A DNA stretch of 64,000 bases from Diadema setosum (GCA_033980235.1 CM067072.1:17487047-17551046); one strand, 5' to 3'; positions 1-11,713 are shown, numbered from the stretch's first letter. Program-made: numbers and translations. Notes: generated from the sequence alone by a model not told the origin.

Positions 1-541
1 CTGTAAATCCAGTTTCCCTATTAAAAAGTCGAAACAGAGACTTCAATTGGATAGACCGATAAGACACTAGAAGGCTAATAGCACATTTGACAATGTACAA
101 TCTCTGTGCTTCATGATCCAGCAATCTACAGTGTACGTCTTCATTTGTCCCGATAGAGTATGTAATCTATCAAGTAATATTTGGCAGAAGAATCACAATT
201 TCTGGGAAAATTTAAAAAAAAAAAAAAAAAAGGTTAAAGGGGATGGCTAGTAACTGATCAGTGGAAATCAGTTAGAATGCTGGGGGATGATTGTTCTAAT
301 AATTGTGGGATTCATTAAGAGTACATTATATATCTATTGTTGTGTGAAAATTATTTGCTTCAGAATGGTCTCATGTTCAAGTAATGTGCAGTTCAATTTT
401 TCCAGGTTAGTATGCCTGTACAGTGATGGGGCAATCGTTAACGTAGCACTGAGCACCAACAGCCTGCTGGTAAATTGTAGAAATCTATGTATTACATGTA
501 AAATACGTCTGGTCAGAAGAGTATTTTTATACAATGTAGAT

Positions 542-683
542 CTGGGGGGTGTTTCATGAAACTTTTTGTCAGTGATTTACACCGACAACTGTTAAAAGCT
601 ACTGAAATCCTTGTGTCTGATTGGCTGATAGCAGATTTGTCGGTGAAAACCTCCGACGAACTCGTTGATGAAACGCCCCCCAG
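542..683. mobile_element. Short inverted-repeat MITE
   Basis: The ends are inverted: the left begins CTGGGGGGTGTTTCATGAAAC and the right ends with TTGATGAAACGCCCCCCAG. GTCGGTG-type blocks further inside also pair (CACCGACAA near 580 with TTGTCGGTG near 638). At 142 bp with no coding capacity this is a non-autonomous DNA element. No clear target-site duplication was identified, so the superfamily is unknown. The ORFs running through it on both strands are hairpin by-products. Confidence 0.6.
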
Positions 684-1301
684 AAGGCTAGTCATGATTC
701 TACTTTTAGCCTACATTGCCGATTGGCTCGATTGGTAGACCAAGAAAGGTCAAGTGAGGTAGAGTAAAACCCCCAATTTTGATGTACAATTTTGATTTAC
801 ATGTAAGCTTTTTTGCAATATTTTTTCAACTCAAATAATACTCTACAAAATCTATAATAATGTATGTTAAATATATCAACCTACATTTTCCCCCATATTG
901 ATTTTTTAAAATCCATCATAAAATTTCACAGAATCCCCAAATATTATCACCTCGTCATTTCCCCAAAATTCAGAGATTCGTGCGCAATGTCAATACACGT
1001 ACAAAGGCCGATGAAAAATGAGCGTGCGCCATACCTTGTTGGCGTAAGGTTGCATCGCGGATTTTGCGGCGCTTGTTCGTGTCTGAATTATGGTAACTCT
1101 GCACTTGCATTCAGCCCCTGTACATTTATTCACTGCATCAGCACGTATAGAGATTTTGTTTTTCCTCTGTGTTTTTGAGGATACCATCACACCCTGAGCT
1201 TGCGATAAGTGAAAAATCTCGCCACGGAACGGTGTAATTTTTCAATTTTTAGCGCTTTTTCGGCAACCCTGATTCTTTACACGGGATCTCATTCGCGCGC
1301 G
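684..1301. other. Non-coding stretch, nothing recognised
   Basis: AT-rich with a G+C-richer patch around 980-1320. Within probable RIC1 intron 1 on the minus strand. No exon, RNA gene or repeat was recognised. Confidence 0.4.
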
Positions 1302-1457
1302 CTTTGGAAAAGTTGCGGCGATTTTGCGTTTTTGACGGCAAAATTTGGGATTTTAGATGGGTTTTTGGAGGTGACTCAGGCTTTGGAAAAGTTGCGGCGA
1401 TTCTGCGTTTTTGACGGCAAAATTTGGGATTTTAGATGGGTTTTTGGAGGTGACTCG
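1302..1457. repeat. 79-bp tandem duplication
   Basis: Two adjacent copies begin with CTTTGGAAAAGTTGCGGCGA at 1302 and 1381. They are nearly identical through the shared end GGAGGTGACTC. Divergence is only a few bases, so the duplication is recent. An 88-residue ORF across it is a consequence of the repeat and not a gene. Confidence 0.85.
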
Positions 1458-1861
1458 GGCACTTTCCTGTGGTGAATGAGTTTGCCAGTATGTGAATCAA
1501 TGCGTGTGTTGTGACAGTAGAATTTGCTGGCTTGTGACAAGTGATAAGTGTCCAGATTTTGGAGGCCGGCCGAATATTGGGGCTTTTACTCTAGATGTAG
1601 ATCTAGAGAGAGCAGAGGTAGCTAGTACTACAGAGGACACTAACTATACACAGCCCAGTCGCTGTAAAATAGCGACAGGGCTGTACCGTCACGACCCACA
1701 ACACAAAGAGAGCTCAGCGATCGCATTGCAATTGCTTTGAGTTTTGATACTTAAGATCATTTTTGTTACCTCAAACTCATCTAATGTAAATCTTCATTAA
1801 TGAGACTTCATATCTGTGCTATCAATATTGACATAGGGTAACATCCCCAGTATTCGGTCAC

Positions 1862-2140
1862 TTAAAGGACAAGTTCACCTTCATTAACATAAGGATTAAG
1901 AGAATGCAGCAATATTAGTAGAACACATCAGTGAAAGTTTGAGGAAAATTGGACAATCGATGCAAAAGTTATGAATTTTTAAAACTTTTGTGTTGGAACC
2001 GTTGGATGAGGAGACTACTAAGGCTCGTGATATCATATGAGTACAACAGTATAAAGAAAATATAAAGAAAATTCAACATATTTTCACTTTTTTCGCATAA
2101 TAAAAGAGCACTTGACTTGCCTCTTTCTAATTTGCTGAGT
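1862..2140 (+). mobile_element. Truncated copy A of TTAA-flanked AGGACAAG element
   Basis: Starts TTAAAGGACAAGTTCACC and continues with the internal block seen in three other copies (AGTAGAACACATCAGTG, AAAGTTATGAATTTTTAAAA, GGATGAGGAGACTACT). The right inverted arm is missing, so this is a left-hand fragment. The complete relative at 9157-9720 shows what the full element looks like. Confidence 0.65.
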
Positions 2141-2870
2141 GGTCAATGCGCCATTTTGAATTCTGCAATGATGAACCCCGACGGTCGGGGATTGCGCTAG
2201 AAAGTGCCATTTTTTGTATTCAATGCCATGGATTATCGTGAGGGTTCTCTATGAACTTTATGTATACTTGGGTGACCCGCACCTCGTCATAGTTAATGTT
2301 TGCGTATATTTGAATCACATTTCGCCACTGAAATTCTTTGAAATCCAACTCACATACAGGAAAAATGCTGAAAATTCCAATGGAATCACAAGTTCACTGA
2401 TCAATATCGAAAATTTGCGGCTATCGTCGTCAAACGCGAACGATGCGAAAAAGTTGCGCGCTAAGGAAGGGGCCCGCAACTCGTCACCCACGCTCCCATA
2501 GACAAAGCACGTAAAAGACGTGTGCAGGTGACCGTGATGCTCCCATAGACATACTAACATGTAAAAGATGCGTGCGAGGACAGTGGTGATACTTAAAACA
2601 CGTACACTGTAGGGTCCTATTCCGATTAAAATTTCTGATTTTCGTGAAAAACTGTTTGGTTTTCACCAAAATTTGCTTGGTTGTGGTAACCCTGCCAAGT
2701 TTCAAGCGTACTGAACACAGTCCCAAGCATAAATTTTTTAGTGCGCTTAAAACAATTTTAAGCGGGGTGACGGTATTCGGGCCCGTGACGAGGTGCGGGC
2801 GCCTCACTATACCTTCTGTAATATAGATTCTAAGCATGCACTTTACGTGAGTAACTTACAAATGTCTATA
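2141..2870. other. Non-coding stretch in probable RIC1 intron 1
   Basis: Nothing was recognised here. A 117-residue minus-strand ORF (2484-2837) has no family resemblance and no splice context. I looked on the minus strand for codons of a RIC1 second exon (the conserved EWRPDS-type segment) and found none between 1 and 4700. Confidence 0.35.
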
Positions 2871-2902
2871 ATGCACTTGTCAGTGTAATGACTCACCCCA
2901 CT

Positions 2903-2944
<42 letters not shown>

Positions 2945-4194
2945 ACATGGGTGCGTCATTTCCTTGTTTGGTCCGTCAAATTTGTGACCCAGGTGTTAGT
3001 CATTTTACCAGCTTTGTCCGTCAAATTTTTGACCGAGGGGTGCGTCAAAATCCCATCATTGTCGGTCAAAATTTTGACCGAGGGGTGCGTCATGGTACGT
3101 CACTTGGCTATGGAAAATAACACGCATTTTTTGCACGCTACCAGTACCGGATACACGTACCGCGAGTGAAATTACAGTGAGCGCTTTCCCGCGGCAAGTG
3201 AAAATCAAAGTCGGGAAGCGTTTTGGAATAAGAGGGAAAAAATGCTTGCCAGAATCTGGCAAGCAAATAATTTAAAAGCCACCCTTTCTCCTTACATTTT
3301 CCCTCCAACAAACCCATGAAATCATGCATACTCAATCTCAAACCAGGGACTGTTCAGCGATGTAACAACTTAGTTCAACCTTTACTGTCGAACACTTAGT
3401 GCCTATTGCATATTGCGATGCAACACCAACACACATTGCTATCGAAGAAAGTTTGTTTACATTCCAATACAATGTGCATCTAAATGATGTTCTGTGGTGA
3501 CAAAAGCGAATTTTTGACAGTAAAAGAAGCGGCAGCAGAAGAAACTGCCTGCCGCATGCCATTTTCTGCTCTCGGGATAGCCCGACCAGCAGACGCGCAA
3601 CGCTGTTATAGCTACAGGTGCGAATCTCTACGTACAGCGACTGGGCTGTATGTAGTTACTCGCGGGAATGCCGTGGCGTGGTGTGTACCTGCGCTGCAGC
3701 ACTAGCAGTATGCATCCACCGGCCGCGCACACACAGCGCTCCTGCACACATGTGATTGTCATGTGTGGATTGCATGCACAGAATACATACTACTGTACGG
3801 AATATCGTAGCAGCAGCGTGATGTACGGTGAATGACAGTACGGTGCTTACAGGGCCATGGTAAGGGAAACTTGCCGAAACTTTTTCAAATTATGTTTACG
3901 AACCAAAAGAAAATGAAATTGCTTGAATAAAACGTATGCAAAAATCGTTTCAGTATTTGCGGGGGTGCGTCAAATGTACCGAGGATGTCCGTCAAAAAAG
4001 TGACCGAGATGTGCATCACTTTCAACGTGTTGTCCGTCAAAAAAGTGACTGTGGTGTTCGTCACTTTCAGCGTTTTGTCCGTCAAAAAAGTGACTGTGGT
4101 GTCCGTCAAAAACCCTGTGTGGTCAGTCAAAAAATGACCATGACGCACCCATGTCCGGGGGTAGTGGGGTGCGTCATTACATTGACAAGTGCAT
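2871..4194. mobile_element. Fold-back element with internal GTCCGTCAAA repeats
   Basis: Inverted arms: the left starts ATGCACTTGTCAGTGTAATG and reads into CACCCCACTACCCC and GGACATGGGTGCGTCAT. The right arm (about 3960-4194) is its reverse complement, ending AGTGGGGTGCGTCATTAC then TTGACAAGTGCAT. Both arms carry short direct repeats built on GTCCGTCAAAAAAGTGAC or its diverged form, about 30-45 bp apart. The 0.9 kb centre has no recognisable gene. Non-autonomous, superfamily unknown. The ORFs at 2888-3169, 3885-4265 and 3936-4196 come from the repeats. Confidence 0.7.
2904..2942 (+). repeat. 39-nt poly-C tract
   Basis: Uninterrupted run of C inside the left arm of the fold-back element. The matching place in the right arm (4155-4161 region) has only five bases of the run, so the tract expanded in one arm. 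Confidence 0.95.
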
Positions 4195-4701
4195 AAGTAA
4201 GGTATAAATTGATATAGGTCTAGGGCTCTAACGTTAAGTTTTGTAGTTGTGTTGTGGTTCCCCACTTTGAAGGCATCAGAAGGCGAGGCTTCGACTGTCA
4301 GCTGTCTGAGCGTCTGGTCGGGCTAAAACGAGACACATGCACATTTTTACAGATTTCGTAATGCATAAAATAATGAAATCTTCTTAAAAGTAAACCTTTT
4401 TCCATCATCTATTATGGCCTCTGTCGCACTGACACTTTTCATCAATATTGCAAGTATAAAAATGTACGCTACTGGTTTAGACCAGTCCAGCTCTATTTTG
4501 CGCACTACACAATGCTACCGTGGCCGTGATCACTGGATTCTGCCACGCCATTTGAGCCGCGTCAACAGTTACAGCCCGTGGGCGTTGGGGGTTGAACTCG
4601 GGGAAAGGTGCGGACGTGTACCCGGCGCGTCACATCAGGGATCGGATCCGCAGCCGTCTGAAAGAAAAAGGAAAGGCTGATACGCGACAACAACAACCTA
4701 C

Positions 4702-4842
4702 CTTGCACTGCCACAAATGAATCGCTTGCAGAGTTACGACGGCAAACAACGTTCGCTCCCTGTTAGCTACGATACACTGGACAGGATCTTCATCTTCATC
4801 TGGTAACTGAAGATATTTAGGCCATCCGATTGGAAAATACAT
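4702..4842 (-). CDS. RIC1: RIC1, first coding exon (partial gene)
   Basis: The exon encodes 47 residues beginning MYFPIGWPKYLQLP and ending AIHLWQCK. This matches the N-terminus of RIC1, whose human form also opens MYF-GWPK and reaches a strand of the first WD40 blade at the equivalent place. The exon ends at a good minus-strand donor (AAG|GTAGGT) in phase 0, and codons beyond it lose all resemblance. In other animals RIC1 pairs with RGP1 as the exchange factor for Rab6A on Golgi membranes and supports endosome-to-Golgi retrograde transport. Only about 47 of an expected ~1400 residues lie here; the remainder must lie left of position 1, because no second exon was found in 1-4700. The start is the only ATG fitting the family N-terminus. 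The assignment rests on one exon but the motif is distinctive. Confidence 0.85.
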
Positions 4843-4935
4843 AGTAAAAATTGCTCTCCAGTCAACAGACTATCCTCTAAATTATTGCGAGAGAGTGTAC
4901 GTCGCCATTTTCCGACAGACGTAGTATTTAAGTAG
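4843..4935 (-). promoter_or_regulatory. Putative RIC1 5' UTR / core promoter
   Basis: Just upstream of the RIC1 start. On the minus strand it holds GGAAAATGGCGACG (plus strand CGTCGCCATTTTCC, 4898-4911), which resembles the AANATGGCG YY1 element often found at start sites of housekeeping genes. No TATA box is evident. The transcription start is inferred, not seen. Confidence 0.35.
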
Positions 4936-6205
4936 TAATAAAAGAAATACAGGCAAAGCTACACACGAAATAATTGGATGATTTTCAGTCCTATGCTGGT
5001 CAACAGCCAATCAGAAATGTTATAAGAGGATACAGAACAGCACACCTGGTATTGGTATAGTCTTTTTTTACAGTCGCTTGACAACTTTATGATGATGATA
5101 ATAATGATGATGATAATAGTAGTAGTAGTAGAAGTGATAATAATAACAAAGAAAATGATAATAATATCAATCGTCACTTTACTTGAATTCAATCTGACAC
5201 CAACAAAGGGAGACAGTGAAAGACGTAACGTTAGAAATAACAAAATTATTAAATCAATAGTTATGATCACAACAACAACAACAAAGGCTGTGTTTAATTC
5301 AGTGCTTCTGCTGTTTCTACTGATGATATTTGCACAACTTTTCATTCCTACAGATAGACCTGACGGGTATCAGCATTATCTATATTGCTGTGCGTAGAGT
5401 TAGTAAAAACTGCCCTCTTCATAATCATGGGAAGTTTCCACCTGTGACAGACAAACTTAATGACATAGGTTTCATCAAAATCAGACATAGACCCTATTGG
5501 TGTATTATATGTAAGTTTTGGCATTTTATGATTTTCCCATGTTTTCACAATCAGTGATATCAGTTGCAACCACAGACTCAAACGGAGATGTCATCACCTC
5601 ACACAGTGCAGGTCTCCCATTAAAATAAACCTAAATCACAAGCATCACTATTCTTTTTCAACAAGAAATCAGTGAGAACCAGTGAGAAAGCCTCCTGGAA
5701 TCCCCATGTATCCTAATAATTATCTTATGTAGGAATAATTGAACCTATATAAGCAATGATGACAGTTTAGGGGAACTAGAGACTGCAGTTGCTAAATCAT
5801 TGCTCATGCATGCATCTAGAAATAACTCATGTTTTTGATGGCCTTTTATTATACAAACCAATGACGCAATCACATCTTCCATTTGTCAGACACAGGTGAA
5901 AGTGTGAAATTCCATTGCTTTCATTATCTTATATCTGATTTTTATTCTATTCATCCCTATTTGCTCCATTTAAAAGCTATGTTAATTGATAGGCTTACAT
6001 GAACATCAACATTTTGTTTGAATTCAACTTTTGCAGACCATGGCGGCACACTCTATTGAGATCTCCCCTCCCCCCCCCCCCCCCCCCAAAAAAAGTCCAT
6101 TAGTAACAGTGTTATATAGTCACCATCATTGTATAGTCATTTAGAAGGAACTCAGTCAAAGCTGTCCGGTTCAGTGAGATCTTAATTTTTTTTTTTTTTA
6201 TGCTT
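4936..6205. other. RIC1-DYNLT5 intergenic DNA with simple repeats
   Basis: Contains an imperfect ATGATG/TAG trinucleotide tract at about 5089-5170, which produces a spurious 128-residue isoleucine-rich ORF, plus an ACA run near 5270 and a poly-C run at about 6066-6087. No gene was recognised. Confidence 0.5.
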
Positions 6206-6838
6206 TAAGGTGGGCCCCGTTCACTAAATCCAAACCCAGTTCATTTTTGTGATATCATATTGTGACAGAATGCTAAAGGATAATGACACTCAAATATAGG
6301 CCTACTTGTTGACTGAGGGGAATGCAGCACTATTAGTAGAACACATTCAGGGAAGTTTGAGGAAAATCAGATACCTAATCCGTTCCAAAGTTATGAATTT
6401 TTAAAATATTGGTGCTGCAATTGCTTGGAGGAAATTACAACACTTTGTGATGTCATAGGTCAATCATATAAAGAAGAAAGAGAATTCCACAAAGTAACAT
6501 TTTTAATGAAGGTGAATATTCCCTCAACTGTTATACTAGCATATTTTAAGGGTAATAAAGCATTCCCCCTGCTTTCTTAACGAGGTAGCTCAAGTGAATG
6601 TCTTTTCACTATTTTAGCAGGCAATGTGATCGAGTGCTAATTTCTCTTTATACATGTGTATTTTCTTTTCATTGTCCTGCAGTGACATCTAGAGCTGTTG
6701 TGGTCTCCTCATCCAGGGCGGCACCAAAACTTAAAAAAAAATAAAGTTTTTGAAAGGATGCGTGTCCGATTCCTCAATCTCCACTGATCGTGCTTTATTG
6801 CTGCATATACTCAACCCAGATTATTTTATTTGGGTTTC
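6206..6838. mobile_element. Copy B of the AGGACAAG-like inverted-repeat element
   Basis: Shares with copies A, C and D the blocks AGTAGAACACATTCAGG, AAGTTTGAGGAAAATC and AAAGTTATGAATTTTTAAAA on the left. An inverted right arm holds CTCCTCATCCAGG and ATTGCTGCATATACTCAACC. The left end begins near AAGGTGGGCCCCGTTCACT and the right ends near TATTTGGGTTTC, so its tips differ from copy C and it is a subfamily. It lies directly next to the presumed DYNLT5 promoter. Confidence 0.6.
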
Positions 6839-6879
6839 TCTTCCTCTAAGAACCTGGATAGTAAGACTACGCATTGGCA

Positions 6880-7001
6880 GAGGGCGGAGCGTGTGACCCA
6901 TTTCACGACAAGACGGAAGTAATCCCTATTGTGTACTGTTTCCTAGCGATCGGGATACGACGGCCGGCCAGGCAGCGATGCACCTGTTGGATTTCGAGTC
7001 T
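6880..7001 (+). promoter_or_regulatory. Putative DYNLT5 promoter and 5' non-coding exon
   Basis: A local G+C-rich patch with GGGCGG (6882-6887) and an ETS-type CGGAAGT (6914-6920), followed by a possible non-coding exon ending at a donor-like TCT|GTAAGA (intron from 7002). The next acceptor is the TTGCAG before 8514. If spliced this way the leader holds a nine-codon upstream ORF starting at the ATG in GCGATGCACC and stopping in the next exon. This is inferred; no transcript evidence is available. Confidence 0.35.
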
Positions 7002-7815
7002 GTAAGATAATTGAAATCCTGGCTTTTATCATACAGACACGCCTGATATAGATGACAGAGTGATCAAGAATCATAAACATATTACTGGCTGATGTGTTAC
7101 AATACCAAGAGTAAGTAAATACTAAAATGGCTCTGTCATGAACACCATTATTCGTACGTTTTGTTTTGATTTTGTTTCTTGTCTTTGACTTTGTCATTCG
7201 ACTTGCTGAAAATAATACCACCAGCTGCACCACACGGCACTGAAGGCCGGACAACTAGAAATCTATAGCTAGACACTAGGTCTAAATTTCAATAGCATTT
7301 GATACGTAGGGGGCCTAAATTAGAATTCTAGATGAATCCCCACAAGCAGAGCGAGTAGTTTAAAGTTACCGACGACGTTTGATAACAACATTGTCAAATG
7401 TTACTGGTGTGGTGAGTGTGGATCTACTGTAACAGTTTATAGGCCTACATAATTAAAATTTACTAGAATCTAGATCTAGTTGTGCGTAGTAAAGTATAAA
7501 CCAAAGATAGTATAAAACAAGATAAGAAGGCGCACAATAAAAATGGACACAAAATGGCTACCCTACATGACGATACAAAAGAGAGCTAAGTACAAACTCA
7601 GTACACCTAGAAATATCATTCATTTCCAAAGGTAGTGGTATTTTTATTATCTTAAAAAGATTTAAAAATCATAGTCATAGTTTTTTTTTTTCCGATTAAG
7701 GGGATTATTTTGAAGAACGAGATTTTAAAGTAATAAGGATTATTTCGTGGAGGTAAAAATTTGGCAACAACGTGATCTAAAAATAATCAACGATACTTGA
7801 TAAACGGCAACAATT

Positions 7816-7945
7816 TCAAAGACAGGGCGTCTCAGGTGATGTGCGTAATACGTTTGAGGACTGCGCGCTGTCCATTAACTTCAAAGACAGCGCGTCTGAG
7901 GTGATGTGCGTAATACGCTTGAGGACCGCGCGCTGTCCATTTGTT
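7816..7945. repeat. 65-bp tandem duplication with internal dyad
   Basis: Two copies begin TCAAAGACAG at 7816 and 7881. Each contains an inverted pair (GACAGCGCG and CGCGCTGTC) around TGATGTGCGTAATACG. It lies in the presumed first intron of DYNLT5, about 0.6 kb upstream of the coding start. Confidence 0.8.
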
Positions 7946-8557
7946 TTGTACAGGATTTCCTGTCTTTTTAGTTACGCGTCTTTGGTATTAAACATTGATA
8001 AAAGAAGTGTAAAACTGTAACTACTTACACTACAGTGTAGTGGTCTATTTACCTGCAGTGCATTGCACTCAACTCATTGATGCTGTGTCATCAGCGCGAT
8101 CATCAGCCGACTCCACACAATCATACGAAGTGAGGGTTGATAACACATTCGTGGAATCGAAAATTGAAATCATGACAATGTCAATATCGTTCATGTAACA
8201 AACATTTGTCCCTTTGTTTGGCTGTGGTGATATGCCTGAAAGAGAAAGTGTGTAGTATTGTTGTAGAAAAGAGGATATATAAGTGCTTCCATTTTATTAG
8301 AGCCTTAGTAGAGGTTGTTCTGCATACAAATTGTATAGGTAGAACCGACATCTATAACATATAAATGAGATTAAACTAAGTCTTGCAGTGAATCTTTCAG
8401 AGAAAAGTGATGACCTTTCTTCTTTTTTTCCCCAATGCAATGTGGGAAACTGGGATATGCAGTTTACAAAAGTGTATGTTGATGTGCATTGTTACTTGGT
8501 GGTGTCATTGCAGCTGTAACCATCCTGAGAATAGCTGCCGGTCGCAGATCTGCCGAG

Positions 8558-8676
8558 ATGGCTTCAGATAAGCAGGATGTGGCAAGGACTAAAGCAGCCA
8601 AGCTCTTGAAGAGACATGGCAGCGCTTCCTCCCTGCTCAGTGGGAGTGAGTTTGGAGGAAGATTCAAACCAGCAGG
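8558..8676 (+). CDS. DYNLT5: DYNLT5 coding exon 1
   Basis: Encodes residues 1-39 plus two bases of codon 40. The non-coding part of the same exon runs from the acceptor at 8513/8514 (GTCATTGCAG). The donor is GCAGG|GTAGGT. Basic N-terminal tail. Confidence 0.85.
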
Positions 8677-11441
8677 GTAGGTCTGCCTTATTCTATCAAG
8701 GTCTTCTTATAGTCCTTGATTTAGCGTAACCAGCTGTAATGATGATGTTGTAATTTAGAATATCATGATGTTGGAAGAAACAAAAGATCATCATAAGTAG
8801 AGCTGAGATAGTAATGCTAGATACAGAAATATCAACAGAAGAAATATCCATGAAGATAAGATGCAATATATATTATTTTATGCATGTATTTCCTTGAGGA
8901 AAAATAAGCTGTGAAGGACCATTTCTCATGATACAGAGGTGAAGTCGTATTTAGCTCAAAATTTTTCGATAAATTTATGGAGAAAATATTTGTTTGAAAT
9001 CTTTATTTCATCTTTAGTTTTTTTTAGTGTCCTTACCTTTGTGATGCATGTGTGAAAAAATAATATATGCTACAGAAATAGTGCCCGTTCATCTATTATC
9101 ACCTGTCAAAATGGATTTATATCTCCTTAAGTAACTGCATCAAAAGTAGAATTTAAAGGACAAGTTCACCGTCATAGACATGAGTTGAGTGAATGTAGCA
9201 ATAGTAGAACACATAGTGAGAGTTTGAGGAAAATCGGACAATCTGTTCAAAAGTTATGAATTTTTGAAGTTTCTGCTCAGTCACGGCTGGATAAAAAGAC
9301 TACATTGTACCATAGCATGTGATGTCACATGTATACAACGACATAAAGGAAGAATAAAAAAATTCAACATATTTCTATTTTTCTTGCATAACAAAAGAAC
9401 ACTCGACTTCTCTCTTTCAGAAGGCAGGGGGAATAATATTACCCTTAACATACATCAGTAACAAGTCAAAGAAATGTGCACTTTATTCAAAAAGTAAAGT
9501 TTTGTGAAATTCTCTTTTTATTTCCCTTATATCCTTGTAGGCATATGACATCATACATCATAGTAGTCTTCTCATCCAGCAGTGGATGCGCAGATACTTT
9601 AAAAATTCATAACTTTTGAACAGATCATATAATATTATTTTCCTCAAACTTTCACTGATGTGTTCTACTAATATTGCTGCATTCTCTCAATCCTTATGTA
9701 TATGAAGGTGGACTTGTCCTTTAACCTTGCCTCTCTTGAATAAAGCAAGTGATACAAAATGAAAAATATTAGTTATTTAGAGATGACCCAACGTACCCTA
9801 TCAGTCTAGCTGCTAAAAGCTACGGCAAAAATGTTTACATTTGTTATAATTCTCATCTGTATTTCAAGTATGTCTCATCAATTGGCTAACAATGTCAAGG
9901 TACATTTCGTATGTGCACCATAAATGAAACTGTGATGTCTTTTCAGGTCTGTGAGCACTGTGTCCTTTATTGATGAGCCAGGCGATGGGACAAGGCCTGG
10001 TCCTCCTGTTAGACTTGAGCCCACTTACCAGCTTGGTCCTGTTAAGAAGTTCCCTGTCATGACTGTGAAGAGCATCCTACAAGAGACACTAGAGAACTAC
10101 TTGTTGGACAAGAAATATGAACCAGAATTGTGCAAAAAGATGACCAAGACCATCTCAGATGTACGTAAAACTTTTTAGAAAGAAAACAAACAAACAAACA
10201 TGATTACAAAGAGTGAATGCTCATGCTTCATGGTATTGTCAGGACATCTACTTCCATGGATTACCACATTCAGATAACAACAGCACTGACATGTATTCCA
10301 CAAATGATAGTACTCTGAATAAGTTTGAGTTGACTTATTCTGAAATGAAGTTTAGCAACACCAAGCAAGCATTGGTGTACAGTAGTATGGTGTACACTGT
10401 ATACTTGCTAAATTTATTCCAGAATACACCATGGATACTGGTTTTGGGGGTATGCTGAATGCAGGTAGTAATCTCTGCTTGGATTATAATACTTTCCGTG
10501 GTACCGGTTTTCCTGATGTGGTAGATTGGGTTGTAATTGTATAGGTGGTAATTTTCCTGATTGGGTATGTTCCATGTGCTGTTTTCCCCTGGTAGTGATT
10601 ATCCTGGTTGGTAATGGTGGTGATAGTAGTCATCATGGGTGAACCATGATATTGACAGCTGGTGCAGATGGAGCTGCATTAAAAAGCAAAATGTTCAGAG
10701 AAGTACTAACTCAGAAGGAAGGATTTAAAGTATGAAAATGGGGTTCTGATGCCAGAGAGGTTATGTGAACAATGTTACATCCCAATACGGGAACTTTTTA
10801 ACCTGCATCTACATAGGTAAGACGGGTACGAAATTTGACTACAACTTGGTAACCAGTGATTGTCTGATTTGCAACATCTGCATCTATTTGGTCAAATACT
10901 TTGAGACTCAAATGTGTGTATGTCTTGCCTATAACATAAGTATGCTTTATAGTATTTAGTTTGGAGTACGTAGTATATAATATATATCAGGACATATGAA
11001 TAGAATACCTGGTCTTAAGATGCATATACCATATCAATCTTTGTTCCAACTCGAACTGTATGTATCATAAAAGCTATAACTGTGTACTGTATTATAAAAT
11101 GCACACATGCACACACAGAAATAACATAATTGCTGTAACAGTCACAGTTAAGCAGTAGGTAATTTTTCCATTTCTCGGGAATATGTGCGAGTACTGAACA
11201 AAACAAATAATTTGTATTCATTTCTTTCTTTTGGCAGGATGTGAAAGCTCAGGTGAAGGATCTCATGTTGCCTCGCTACAAGATTATAGTCCTTGTTCAC
11301 ATCGGTCAGCTGCAAGACCAGGGGTTAAAGGTCAGCAGTCGCTGTCTGTGGGACGCCTCCAATGACACATCAGCATCGTATGAATTTAGAAACACCAGTC
11401 TCTTTGCTGTTGCAATGGTGTATGGTGTGTATTATGAGTAA
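8558..11441 (+). CDS. DYNLT5: Tctex1-domain dynein light chain (TCTEX1D1/DYNLT5-like), complete
   Basis: Three coding exons (8558-8676, 9947-10160, 11238-11441) join in frame to a 178-residue protein, close to the roughly 179 residues of vertebrate TCTEX1D1. The first ~70 residues are a basic, serine-rich tail ([25 protein letters not shown]). The Tctex1 domain follows: helices with [12 protein letters not shown] and [20 protein letters not shown], then strands [13 protein letters not shown] and [18 protein letters not shown], ending with the family signature [14 protein letters not shown]. Tctex1 proteins are small dynein-associated subunits; members outside the core dynein light chain are often ciliary. 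Junctions are phase 2 and phase 0 with GT...AG ends. The start at 8558 has a purine at -3 and G at +4 and gives the family length; the same frame is open upstream only into intron. The ortholog subtype (DYNLT5 rather than another TCTEX1D member) is likely but unproven. Confidence 0.88.
9157..9720. mobile_element. Complete copy C of TTAA-flanked AGGACAAG element
   Basis: Inverted arms of about 110 bp: the left starts AGGACAAGTTCACC and the right ends GGTGGACTTGTCCT. Perfect TTAA duplications flank it at 9153-9156 and 9721-9724. Matching inner arm blocks include TTCAAAAGTTATGAATTTTT and its complement. There is no transposase, so it is a non-autonomous element of a TTAA-targeting superfamily (piggyBac or Kolobok type). 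It sits in DYNLT5 intron 1. Confidence 0.85.
9947..10160 (+). CDS. DYNLT5: DYNLT5 coding exon 2
   Basis: Acceptor TGTCTTTTCAG|GTCT and donor TCAGAT|GTACGT. Encodes the end of the tail and the first two helices of the Tctex1 domain, ending TKTISD in phase 0. Confidence 0.88.
10161..11237 (+). other. DYNLT5 intron 2
   Basis: Bounded by GTACGT and TTGGCAG. Contains AT-rich unique sequence. No repeat family or RNA gene was recognised. Confidence 0.7.
11238..11441 (+). CDS. DYNLT5: DYNLT5 coding exon 3 with stop
   Basis: Acceptor TTTTGGCAG|GATGTG. Encodes 67 residues from [10 protein letters not shown] to the terminal VYGVYYE followed by TAA. This contains the beta strands of the Tctex1 domain. 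The 3' UTR continues downstream; its end was not located. Confidence 0.9.
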   Translation, partial: DVKAQVKDLMLPRYKIIVLVHIGQLQDQGLKVSSRCLWDASNDTSASYEFRNTSLFAVAMVYGVYYE

Positions 11442-11709
11442 TTATATTTCTATCGTTGTAAGAAATATAAAGATATATACTACTTTGATCTGTTTTGATA
11501 TCTATGGTATACATAATTATCCATTGCTGCTGAGAATACCAAAGTCTTCTTATTTTTTCATTCTTTATTTTTGTTTATTTATTCATTCGATCTCACATGA
11601 CACCATAGAGGAAAAAGTTTGTGTTTAAATCTTGACACGTTTGTTATTATGGCGATGCAAGAGTGTTTAGATTACATTTGGTAGCAATAGCATTTGCTAT
11701 GTCACACTC

Positions 11710-11713
<4 letters not shown>

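Noticed and set aside
2484..2837. Minus-strand 117-codon ORF as a possible RIC1 second exon
   Set aside because: It has none of the conserved RIC1 residues following the first exon, and no suitable acceptor and phase.
3885..4265. 126-codon minus-strand ORF with TFLTD repeats
   Set aside because: Produced by the GTCCGTCAAAAAAGTGAC short repeats in the arm of a fold-back element.
4959..5345. 128-codon isoleucine-rich ORF
   Set aside because: Translation of an ATG/ATA-type simple repeat; no family resemblance.
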